Source: Oryza sativa Japonica Group
Taxonomy: Eukaryota; Streptophyta; Magnoliopsida; Poales; Poaceae
Assembly: GCF_034140825.1 (NCBI RefSeq)
Contig: NC_089037.1
Location: forward strand, 965,501 to 1,029,500
Length of the DNA stretch: 64,000 bases
Direction: 5' to 3'
The notes under the pieces were generated by a model. That model saw only the letters and a program-made list of their open reading frames with translations. It did not search any database and was not told where the DNA came from. Shown here piece after piece: positions 22,879 to 33,652 of this stretch. Made by a program: the position numbers and the translations under genes. Numbering within the stretch: position 1 is the first letter of the stretch; every line of letters starts with the position of its first letter.

Positions 22879-22888
22879 AAGTCACTAG

Positions 22889-25378
22889 ACAGTTAGTAGC
22901 AACAAAAAATAAATATTGTTAGTTGAAGTTATGCAGTCAGCAGTCATAATTCTTGGCCCGGTTGGTCCTAATACGAGGTCAGTATGCTTAAATCCAGGCC
23001 GCACCAACTACTCATGACGCCATAAGCATGAAGGCACTGTACCTTCATATGTGACAGAGACTGTGGATCCAAACATGTATGTGTCGGAACGAAGGTCCCG
23101 ACCGCACGGCCGTTCACCTCGTCGACCGCTACGGACGGCAACACCGAGCAACCTTATTGTAATAATCACCTTATTGCTCTAACCGAACAAAGCATGTCAT
23201 GCATGCCCCGTTTGACAACTTGACATTTCAACCTGTGAAAGTTGCAATCCATCCAGCCCTAAACTCGAACCTGAGTTTCAGTGCTCCTTTCTGCTGAGGT
23301 ACGTTGGCGTGAGACTCGTTGCCTGCGGGAGAAATGTATGCATCGCAACGGACCCTGGGTCTCTCTCGCCGCACGGTTGCTATAACTCCCGCAGGCAGGT
23401 CACAAGGCGAGGTTCTCGATATATCCCCTGTGCCACGCCCACACACGAACACGCCAGATGGCCTTGCACACGTCGTCCTCAACATGCACGTATGCTGTTT
23501 CCACCAGGTTTACATTACCGTTGACCACTAAATTTCGAGTCTCATCGGTATTACGGTTTTTGATAAATTTTAACTAAATCTACTGTTTAACCTTTAAAAT
23601 TTTAATTAAAACTTAATTTCGAGCCGTGTCGAAACGTCGAAATTTCGCGGAATTTGACCGGTTTCGTCGGAATTATAAACTCTGGTTTCCACCACAGCGC
23701 CGCGGCCGGCATCTCGGCGCGGGCGCGTGGGCGGGCGAAATCAAACCCCGCGGATTTGGAAAGAGAGAAAGGCGCGCGCAGCCGCGCAGGCGATTGATGA
23801 ATTTCCGTCTCGAACCCGCGAGGCGCGGGGCCGTGCGCACGTGACGAGCGCGCGAGTTGCTGCTGCTGCTGCTGCTGCATTGGTGCATGCGTGCGTGCGA
23901 GCGATCTACCGTTGACGAGTACGCGGCATGATATCTTATCCTTCCGTGCCGCGACGCAGATCGACCGGCACCAGCTGGGTATCTGCAACAGGCAGGCTGG
24001 CAATGCCGCGCAATGGCATATTGGCATGGCGGCCCGGCCGGGACGACTCCGCGCGTATTGAAAGCCAAGTACACGCTCTCTTCGCCTCCTGCGCGCGACG
24101 ACCTCCTCGAGGACTCCGAGACGCCCGGCGGACCACCGGGGTACGGGCCGCCACAATTGCCTGCGGATCGTGCCGGCGGTGGCACACACAGACACACTGC
24201 TTCTGCTTTGCGTACGGCACTTGGCATTACTGAGGGAGCTCATCTATGGACCGTTTTGTTCGACGCCACCACTACCGTTTTCTCTCTTTGTTTTGCATCT
24301 GCCGGCACGCATGGCAGTGGCGATTCATGCAACTTGTTTGTTTATACTGACTATAACTGACAGCATCCGGCTTCTCATATCATAATTCAGGGGTGAAGAA
24401 GAGGCCGGCATTAGAGGCAAGGGGCATCTAACGTTTAATGGCACAGCTGGATGGATTGCTGGAGCCCAAATCTAGGCACACTCCTGCGTACTGTTACTGT
24501 ACGCTGCTACTAGTCGTAATTAACAACAACACGGGACGATACTTATACTACTAGTATGATCTATCTGGCCCCTACCTACATGGCTACATGTGCGCATCCG
24601 TACTTTCTATTTTACACTGTGTAACCTGAAAAACGAAACGGAATCCATCCATGCATCGCTGCGGGCGACGAATCAATCCTGAACACGCGGAAACAGTGAG
24701 GAAGGTTCACAGGTCAATGCCTTGCCTTCACCGTCGTCTCGGTGGAATAGTAGATCGATCGGTTTACCGTTTACTGTCTCAGGCGACAAAATGGCGTGGT
24801 CGAGCAAGATGTGCTCTACCTCTACTGCCGAAATGTACAGCGAGTACAAAGTCGGAGTAGTTGTCAGAGCAACGGAAAACATCAAATTAGCAGATTGATG
24901 TTGGAAGTAAATTGGATCGATGGTACTCGTTTGACAATGTTGACATGGGAGTGAATTCAGGGATATGTGCAAGACTCGCTAAGGAGATCTAAGGTATGCA
25001 GATTGGGAAACACAAAGATAAGAAAATTAAGGATATATGATATATTTATGGCCTTCTGCGAAGGCCATAAGCTGATATATGGCTGCAAATTAACGCATAT
25101 AAAACGAACAACTTATACGTATCTACTCACGCATAAGCACTCAGATATATATTCAGAACTCAGATGACAGGCCAGAGTTTGTTGTTCACCTAAACAATGC
25201 ATCAATACAGGAGGTGGTGAACTGCTGCAATACCTGAACCTTTGGACCCGGAGTAAAAGGCGGTGCTTAGTGAAGCATGGAGTTCAGCAGCCTAATCTCG
25301 ACAAGACACAAGTAGGCAAACAACTTCTCCCCATCTCGGCAGTTGACAGTTTTTATTTGTCAAATCCAAACAGATGTC
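22889..25378. other. Gene-poor interval with GC-rich patch
   Basis: No convincing gene. An 11-bp inverted repeat (GCCTGCGGGAG at 23321-23331 and CTCCCGCAGGC at 23386-23396) could form a hairpin. 23690-24230 is GC-rich with a CTG run near 23857-23878 and overlapping open frames on both strands. None has recognisable motifs or splice structure. The rest is ordinary AT-rich intergenic DNA. Confidence 0.4.
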
Positions 25379-25510
25379 GGGCCTGTTCATTTTGATGCCA
25401 AAAAAAACCTTATCAAATTTTGACGCAACTTATCAAATTTTTGACAGGATTTCTTATATAGTTACCAAAATTTGACAGCAAACTAAATGTAGCCACTTTT
25501 TTGGCAACTT

Positions 25511-27070
25511 TATTAAAACTAGCATGGTGACCCGTGCAGATTGCGCGGCTAGCATCATTATATTTTCTCTCATATAATAGCATATAGTCAGGGGCGGAGA
25601 CAACGTGGGGACGGGGGGAGGGGTCTTTAGACCCCCTACCCCCTAATATACTATTATAGCCCCTATAATACCCCCATAAAATTCTAATCCATATGTTTAT
25701 AGATGAGGGGGCTAATATAGATTTTGTTTGAGGTTGTTAGAAGGCCTAAAAGGCTAAGAAGGCCAAAAAAAAAAACTAACCCAACCCTAAATCTCTCTTA
25801 GTTACTCTTGGTCATTTTGGTTTAGCCTCTGCTATAATTTTATCTTAGCCCCGCATACAGTATGTTTTCTCATTATATTATTCAAACATATTAAAATGAT
25901 AACATAATTTTAAATTTTGCAATAACTTTACAAAACTACTAATGTGTAATATTCATATTGTATTTTATATATGTGTTAGTAATTAATTATTTTTAATATC
26001 AAAATTTAGTTATTTGTAAATTAAATATATTGACTTGTTTTTTAATATTTTTTAATTCTGAATTTTCTATAAATTGTGTTTCTATATAGACTCTATGCTC
26101 TTCTTCCAATATTATTTATTTTTATTTCTAAATTTTTATTATTTCTAATTGTATTTGTATGTGGACTCTAAACTAATTTTTAATTTCGAATTTCAATTAC
26201 TTCTAAATTGTATTCCTATATTGACTTTAAACTCTTCTTCCCATGTTTTTTCTTAATTTTGAATTTTAGTTATTTATAAATTGTATTTTTATACGGACTC
26301 TAAACTCTATTTTTAATTTTATTATGTTTATTCCAAATTTTAGTTGTTTTAAATTCTTATATGGACTCTGTACTCTACTTCTAATATTCCTTGTTTTTTA
26401 ATTCTGAATTTCTATATTTTTCTTAATTGTATTTCTATCTGGACTCTATACTCTACTTCTAATATTCCTTATTTTTAATTCCGAATTTCTATTATTTCCT
26501 AATTGTATTTCTATACGGACTATATACTCTACTTCTAATATTCCTTATTTTTAGTTCTGAAATTATATTATTTCCTAATTGTATTTCTATATGGACTCTA
26601 TACTCTACTTCTAATATTCCTTATGTTTAATTCTGAATTTAAGTTATTTTCTAATTGTATTTCTGTATTTCTATATGGACTCTATACTCTACTTCTGATA
26701 TTCCTTATTTTTAATTCCGAATTTCAGTTATTTTCTAATTGTATTTCTATATGGACTCTATACTCTACTTCTGATATTCCTTATTTTTAATTTCGAATTT
26801 CAGTTATTTCCTAATTGTATTTCTATATGGACTCTATACTCTACTTCTAATATTCCTTATTTTTAATTCCGAATTTCAGTTATTTCCTAATTGTATTTCT
26901 ATATGGACTCCAGTCTTCTCTTCCAATATTCCTTATTTAATTCCGAATTTCAACTATTTCTAAATTGTATTTCTATATGGACTCTGTTTTTTCTTTTTCT
27001 CCGATTAATGTGAGAATTTCTAGGCCACGAGAGCGAACGTGGAGGCTCCTTTTTCTACTCCTTTAATAAT
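25511..27070. mobile_element. Unclassified AT-rich insert with tandem array
   Basis: Begins around AAAACTAGCATGGTGACCCG, with an adjacent imperfect palindrome (CTAGC...GCTAGC), and ends near CCTTTAATAATATAATAGAT. The first 350 bp has a GGGGCGGAG/ACCCCCTA-rich block ending near AGCCCCGCATAC, possibly a further small element. The remainder is the ~75-bp array. Class unknown: no transposase, LTR or A-tail seen. Confidence 0.5.
26080..27000 (+). repeat. ~75-bp AT-rich tandem array, about 12 units
   Basis: Each unit has TATGGACTCTATACTCTACT, then TCTAATATTCCTTATTTTTA, ATTCCGAATTTC and CTAATTGTATTTC. The GGACTC word recurs at 26441, 26517, 26593, 26677, 26753, 26829, 26905 and 26979, so the core period is 76 bp with one 84-bp unit. 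The left units (26087-26362) are more diverged, with periods of 59-79. Confidence 0.93.
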
Positions 27071-27248
27071 ATAATAGATTTGGTAAGGTTGAAAATGACA
27101 TCAAAGTGAGCAGGCCCCTCATATGATGGTTGTACAGAAAAATCTGAAACTACCATGCCTGGGTGGGATTCTTGTGTGCTCAAGATAAAAGATAAAATTA
27201 GGACACATAATACAAGAAAGCTATTGGCGTAAGAGTAATAGTGTTTTA

Positions 27249-27412
27249 GGGCTTATTCAGATTGTAGCCAAAATAAACCTGGTGATATTGCCAAAATTTT
27301 GGTAGTATTTCTTATGTATTTATCAAATTTAGCAAGAAACTAATAGATATATTTTTGGCAACTTTGAAAAAAAATGGTATGGTTGAAAAATAGCATCAAT
27401 CTGAACAACCCC
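27249..27412. mobile_element. Tourist-like MITE with TTA duplication
   Basis: 164 bp with ends GGGCTTATTCAGATTG and CAATCTGAACAACCCC, flanked by TTA at 27246-27248 and 27413-27415. It is the uninterrupted relative of the split element at 25379-27118. Confidence 0.83.
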
Positions 27413-27415
27413 TTA

Positions 27416-28096
27416 ATTAGTATTATAAACTTAAAAGATAGATTTATACAAGATGTGTCGTTTAGTAGTTTTAAAACGTGCTAACGAAAATTAAGTTAAA
27501 TCTGTATTTCAATTAGAAAATAACGGGGCCAACAAGTAATCAAGCATCCCTTAATCGACCTGCTCTACATAACTCACTGGTCCGAACACTACATTTGTTA
27601 AAGACCACACAGCAAGCATACGTATACACGCATGATACTACGTATCTACTCTTGTTAAACAGCGATCACACCTGGGATATACGACGAATACTCCATACAA
27701 ATTACAATACTCTGCCGACCGGGACCGGCTCAAGAAAAATACTCGACCGCCTGCTCGCTGCCAAGGCCGAGCGGTGAGTGGTGACCACTGTCCCGTGTCC
27801 ACTACTCCACTCCAATAGCAGCAATCTTTAAACGCCCCCCTGCGTCCGTGCATCTACTTCTACTTATAAGCTGAGCCCACCAGGGTCCATTTCACCATCT
27901 GCCACAGCCGCGAGGCTTCACTTCCACTACTACTACGGTACTACCCCCCGCTGTTCCGCCCGCGCATCCACCGATCCGTCTCAGCTCAACACCCCACGCT
28001 GCCACGCTGCCAGCAACGCAACCCCCGAGTGCATCTCTCGCGCGCGCGCGTACATGGCAACAGCGTAGTACTTCGCCACTTGCTGCGGAGACGACG
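27416..28096. promoter_or_regulatory. Upstream region of the DUF4378-like gene
   Basis: AT-rich to about 27700, then GC-rich with CT/CCAC-rich leader-like sequence into the ATG at 28097. No clear TATA box was assigned. Confidence 0.4.
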
Positions 28097-31000
28097 ATGG
28101 CGGTGGCGGCGCCGGCGAGGAGGTTGACGCCGTTGACGCTGCGGGACTTCCTGGAGCAGTCCAGCAGCGAAGGCTTCCGCGCCTACCCGCGTTTCCCCGT
28201 TGCCGACGAGGGAGTGGCCGGAGGAGACCTCGCGCCGCCGGTGCGCCTCCTCATCGAGGCCGGGCTACGCCGGAGCCCGTCGCGGTTGCCCTCCTTCTAC
28301 AACTTCTTCCACAAGAGCCCCGGCACGCTCGCCAAGATCTCGCGCCTCTCCAGGAGCCTCTCGCGGCGGTTCAGGGACGGCCTCTGGAGGCGCCGCGGCG
28401 AGGATGACGGCGAGGAAGACGACGACATTGCCGTCGACGAGAGGGACTCGCTCGGGCTGCCGTCGCCGGTGGTCAGCAGCTGCTCCTCGTCGGAGTGTGA
28501 GTACATGGCCGAGTCAGAGGCTGAGCTGGCTACGACGGAGGAGGAGAAGTGCGCGTCGGCGTCGTCGGCGTCGGAGTACGAAAAGACGTCGCAGTCGAGC
28601 ACGGGGAGCGTCGCCTTCCATGGCGCTGCCGACGCCGGAGGAGACGGGCATAAGGTGAGTGTTAATGCTGCTTCTATTATTGTGCGTTTAGTTAGTTGGG
28701 ATGGCATAAATACAATGGTGATCGATCACGATGCCCATGCATATATGCTGTGGGCCAAAATCATACATGCAACTGTTCGGTTATCAGGTCTAAATCTCTA
28801 TCACGAGCAAAACTGCAAATATCTGTCACTTTTTACCTCCTTTTTTTTTCTAATTATCAGACATTAGTGTTCGTTTTGCTCTAGAAATTATCACTGAATT
28901 TTAAAGCGTGTCCTTCTGAACCTTAGAGCCCTCATTTTGAAAACGAAAAGTTCCATGAATTTCTAGAGTTATAGAATTATACTATCATCTTCAATCAAGT
29001 CATGGCCCAATTTGGTGCATAGAGGGACATGAGCTATGAGCCAATTTAGGAGGGCCTCTTGTGGTCTTTGAAACCGGGGGCATATGAGTGGATTACTGTA
29101 GAAACTTTTAAGTTAGTCCCTCCTAATCAGAGACATGATGGACGGGTACACTTTTTATTGGTGAAACCCAAATATTCTCTCCCTGGGTTTGATGGGACTG
29201 AAGTGACTAGTGTAGCCTTGGATTGTACACCCCGGCCGCGCATGCCTCGTCGTCAACTCGAGTGATCGGCCATACACCGACAGACGGCGAGCGGAAGCCG
29301 CCATGTCGGCATTCGACAACTCCTGGCCCTTTGGCAACTGGCAACTGGTCCTAGTCGACTTTGCAAAAAGATCATCGATCTGCCTCTTAATTCTGAAATG
29401 GGAGTGGTTTTTCTTCAACCGCAGTTGGCTGGGCGCAGTAACTGATCACACTGTTAGCTCCAGAGTCCAGCCAGTACTAGGAATTCCAGTCTGTAGATGC
29501 AGTGAAAATTAAGGCTTCTTTTAAGAGTAGTTACTCTTACTACTACTAGTTGTAGCATTTTACAGGCGATCACTGATCAGGATTGCGATCTAGTGCTATG
29601 GTTACTACTGCTACTTTTACTTGGGAGAATCAGGCAAGCTAGCAGCTGGATTAGCTTCGTTGCTGCGCCTAGCATCAGGCTAAGATAGCTCTTGGGATTA
29701 GCAATATATATCGTCTCTCCCATCCCGTGGAGCCATGACTAGTAAATTACGGAGTACAGTACTGTGTGGGTGTAGTTATCTGGATCTCAGTAGTGTGTGA
29801 ACCATGACAAGTACATTAAAATCCAGCCAGGTTGGAGTAGCATTTGTGGAGCCGTGGACACTGTCGGTTTGCTGAAGAAGAGAAGAGAGGAGCACCAGGT
29901 TTTACGGATGCCAAATATGCCAAAATCGTGCCAAACCACGTTCTTTAATTTTGGTCTATCTACGGCCGGCTCCCGTGCCATGGTACTCGGTGTGACCACA
30001 TGACTTAATGACCTTGTCAAGGAGCAGTTAGCAACAAAAACCTGTCGAGATCACTAGTGTGTTGTGTTCCTTGCTCCTCTTCCCTTAAGGTTTCCATCTG
30101 TTCAGCTTGTCTTTTCCGGAGAGAAAAATGTCCGTTTCCTTAAACCGTTCCGTACGTACTGTGAATCTGTTGCACTGTAGTAGCTGCAGCAGCAACTTAA
30201 GCATGGTCATAAATAAAGCAGATAGAATTACAATGCTAATGTGATGGTACGTGAATGCATATGCAGGAGGATGTGGGTGACGAGCCCGTGGGGCGCAAGT
30301 TGGAGATGGAGGACAAGCAACAGCTGAGCCCCGTGTCCGTTCTGGATTTCCCCTTCGATGACGACGACGGCGAGGAAGGAAGCGATGCCGGCATGTGCTC
30401 GCCGTCCTTCCAACAGTGCCTCGCCGAGCTCCAGAGTAAGCTCTCCTTGTCCTTGATCTGTTGCCGATTCAGTCGTTAATTAGTTTCCTTGCCATATATG
30501 CTACGTACTGTACTGTGCTAGAGCGGTGGCGCCTGATCATCTACCTGGCTTGATGCTTGATTAGTGTGCCGTTTCAGGATCTACCTAGTTCAATAGTTGT
30601 ACTAGCACTAGCAGTACGCACAAATGCGTTGCCCGGACAGGATATGGGCATTAACGCCGCGCCAACTCTTGTTTCCGTTCTGGAATCTGCTCCACGCACC
30701 GGCACGTACATGCAAGGACCACAGGCCACAGCCCACAGGCACGCAGCGTCGCAGCCGCATTGTAAAAAATTTGACTCTAATATCAACAGAGTAGAGAAAC
30801 AATTTGACTCTTGCCTCTGTGCATTAACAAACCGTCCTGGACTAGTGTGGTAGGTACTGACCCATGGCATGTGATTGTGACGACTGTCCGAATCACGTCC
30901 CCAGGTCAACTACCATGGATCGAGCTAGCGGTACACCAATCAAGGTCGATGCCGATGCATCGTCTGCTATAAACAAAACCCCCGCTGTAGTAATTGCCGA

Positions 31001-31709
31001 TCCTGCTACAGTGGTACAGTTTGATTAGAAAAAAAAAAAAAACCGTCCTCACTGACATGAAACTCGTGCAGGATCGAAGGCGGAGCTGCTGCACAAGATC
31101 CGACGGCTGGAGGGCCTGACGCAGGTGGTCGTCCCCGTGGATCTCGAGGCGCAATTCACCGAGTCTGATTCCTCCGAGCGCACGCATCTCAACGCCAACT
31201 CGACTAGCTCTTCTGATGACACCGCGACGACGGCGCCCACGACGCCACGGCAATGCACGGACGACCAAGATGTCGTTAATCACGGCGAGGAGGAGGAGGA
31301 GGAGCACAGCCTGCTCGCGCGGCTGCTCGAGTCGGTTGTTGTCACGGACGAGGTCTCCGAGTGGCTCCTGCTCGACTTCTTTGCCGAGGGAGTGGACCGG
31401 CTCCGGTCGTCGGCGTCCAGCTGCCCTCTCAACGATTGCGAGGAGGCGGCGCTGCTGCGCGCCGCGGGGGATTGGGCGCGCGGCGCGGGGCAGCGGTGGG
31501 GCGTCGGGGACGTGGTGTTCTCCGGGTGGGCGGCGGTGGCGGACATGGAGCGGAGCCGGAGGTGGATGTGCGTCGCCGAGGAGGAGCGGGACGTCGGCGC
31601 GGAGGTGGACGGGCTCGTGATGGACGCGTTGGTGGACGAGCTGGTCGCCGACTTGGCACTTGGTGGTGCGACCACGGTAGGGGTGGAAGTGTGTACGTGC
31701 CGCCGATGA
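28097..31709 (+). CDS. DUF4378-like plant protein
   Basis: Plant-specific protein of unknown function. Exons 28097-28654, 30267-30435 and 31072-31709 give 454 residues with GT-AG introns in phases 0 and 1. It starts MAVAAPARRLTPLTLRDFLE with a basic segment (RLSRSLSRRFRDGLWRRR) near residue 85. A Ser/Glu/Asp-rich middle follows, then a conserved block SPVSVLDFPFDD ending near SPSFQQCLAELQ. The C-terminal part (WMCVAEEERDVGAEVDGLVM, LVDELVADL) resembles the DUF4378 C-terminal signature seen in LONGIFOLIA/TRM-type relatives. Acidic low-complexity runs (EEEEEE, DDDD) occur. Role and location are unknown. Intron 1 (1.6 kb) holds an unexplained 68-codon frame. Confidence 0.82.
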
Positions 31710-33652
31710 AGTTTCGAGCGTGTCAGGGTGTAACGTTTTGTGTGGACGTTAACTTGAGTGTTAACGTGACAGGGTTTACGCCGAATCGTTCAAAAACAGG
31801 ATGTGTATGATGCAAGAGCGGGTGCTTTCAGTCATGGGCTTTATGACTTTCTCAGGATGAATCAGTACATATAGCAGATTAATAATTCAATGTTGCGAGT
31901 ACCAAATATCGTGTGTGCTTGATGATGAACAGCGTTCCGGAACCTGAAAGAGTTGTGGTACGACAAAGAAACGATAAACTCTCTCTGATACGAGCTGTTT
32001 GGAGTCTTGCACGCTTGGGTACAACTTCCATGGGCCTCTGGTCAGATGGGCTGCACCGTACGAAGCCCATTCAACGGTCCAACCCGATGAGGAAAGAGGC
32101 CAGACAAAGTCTACGGCCGGCCAGGTTGTGCATGTTCTGTGGATTCTACAAAAGAAATGTTACCTTCCCTCGTGATTAGTCCGGGTCACAAATCACAAAG
32201 GAAAGACATAACCACATAGAGTACACATTACACAGCAATGTGGTTTGTTGTTGAATTTTTTAACGAGTCGCCAGATCATCTTTTGTGTTATCCCCATACA
32301 ATGCCTATTTATTAATCTGGAACATCAGACGGAAAATAATAGAGATCTAGTAGGAGCTACCGAGATAACAATACTTTGAGTGGATTCGCGTGTTTGTGGA
32401 TGAGTAATCGCGATGGCGTTGGGATGAATCGAGCGCGCAGGATTAAGAAACCATGCGTCGAGCGCGCAACGATGTCGAATTCAAGCAACGCTAGATGGTC
32501 AAATGATGGAAACATGTGGAGGCGTACTCGCATAGTACTACGAGTATACTACTTGCGCCTGTTTGGAGTCGAGACACATTGACAATCAACTCTTCGTGGA
32601 TGCTAATTAACCGGTGTTACTACTCTCGAAAGGAAAGTTTAGTGTACCACTCTACTAATTCCTTTTGGTTAACGATTCGAAGCTCCTAGGAAATTCATCA
32701 AGTAAGCTGTGATCGATGATATACTACGGTACACAGCCGGTAGTAGTCTCTATTTTTATGTGCACTTGTTGGATGGAGCGGTCAAAATAATCTTCTGTTT
32801 TCCACCGAGCACGCAAATTAATCGTGTGTCATCGGGCAACCACACGATGACCTTGCAAGTATAATCTCGTGTCATCAGGCAAACGAGGGAGCATCGCATT
32901 GACACATCTCCAACCCTGAAGAAGACGAGCATTGATTTCAGACGCAGAGATCAAAACAACTCAGCTCAGTAGACTGCAGAGGACGCCACTCCGGCCGGTC
33001 CGACGCTCCAAAAACCAGAGCAGCTATCCTATCACGTCCCTGCCCCTGCGAATGACATATGGCCCCCACCATGATAGTAGCCAACGGAAAACCGTGACGA
33101 GTCCAGTGCAATCCGTGCATGCACGCCCTGCGCTGCCACGCGGCCGGCATCCGCCAAAGCAACAGGTCGTTCCCGCGAACTCCCAGGCAGAGAGCAAGGG
33201 TATGTGGTGCCATCCTCTTGTAACGCACACGCGGGTCTTCCTCGTTTGCGCAACTGCATCCACGAACAAAACGGCTGCCTCTCTCTCCCTCCATCTCCCT
33301 CGCTGGAGTGGAGACTCTTCAAGGCCAAGGAGAGTAGCAGGCAGCCAGCACAGCAGCGAGTGATAAAAAAGAGGCAGCTCTTGGTCGTTGGTGTGCATGC
33401 TCACGCGATTCGCGTCCAAAAATTTATCAGGAAACCTTTTTCGAGGTCGCGGTAATACTCCCTTGCCCTGAGCGCGTACAATTGCGGTTATCCCTTCTGT
33501 GCATCTAATTCTTTCCTTCTTCAGAGAGCTGTATCTACTTCTGTCCCGTTCGTCGTTATCCATATATCTCATCTCCTCCCTGTTTCTTGGATTCTTGCAG
33601 AGTATCAATACATCTTCGTGCTAGTGCGTGTGTGAGAGAGAGGGAGGCGGCC
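31710..33652. other. Intergenic DNA before the transporter
   Basis: 3' flank of the DUF4378-like gene, then mixed AT-rich sequence, then the leader of the transporter (CT-rich, GAGAGAGAGGGAGG just before the ATG). Frames at 32930-33610 on both strands have no family motif and conflicting coding potential. I regard them as non-coding. Confidence 0.4.

Larger units (their letters stand above)
25379..27118. mobile_element. Tourist-like MITE split by a nested AT-rich insert
   Basis: Left end GGGCCTGTTCATTTTGATGC and right end (inverted) GGCCTGCTCACTTTGATG match over ~39 bp, and inner words (TTTTGGCAACTTT, GGTAAGGTTGAAAATG) match the intact relative at 27249-27412. About 1.56 kb (roughly 25511-27070) has been inserted near its right end. 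An exact flanking duplication is not clear. Confidence 0.68.

Noticed and set aside
23602-24243. GC-rich frames on both strands around 24 kb as a gene
   Set aside because: Overlapping antisense frames of similar length, no splice structure or family motif, low-complexity CTG run included.
26080-27000. Possible centromeric or subtelomeric satellite
   Set aside because: Only about twelve degenerate 75-bp units within a small insert beside genes; not a satellite domain.
32930-33610. Minus-strand ~194-codon frame upstream of the transporter
   Set aside because: No motif, conflicting plus-strand frames, and it overlaps the transporter leader.
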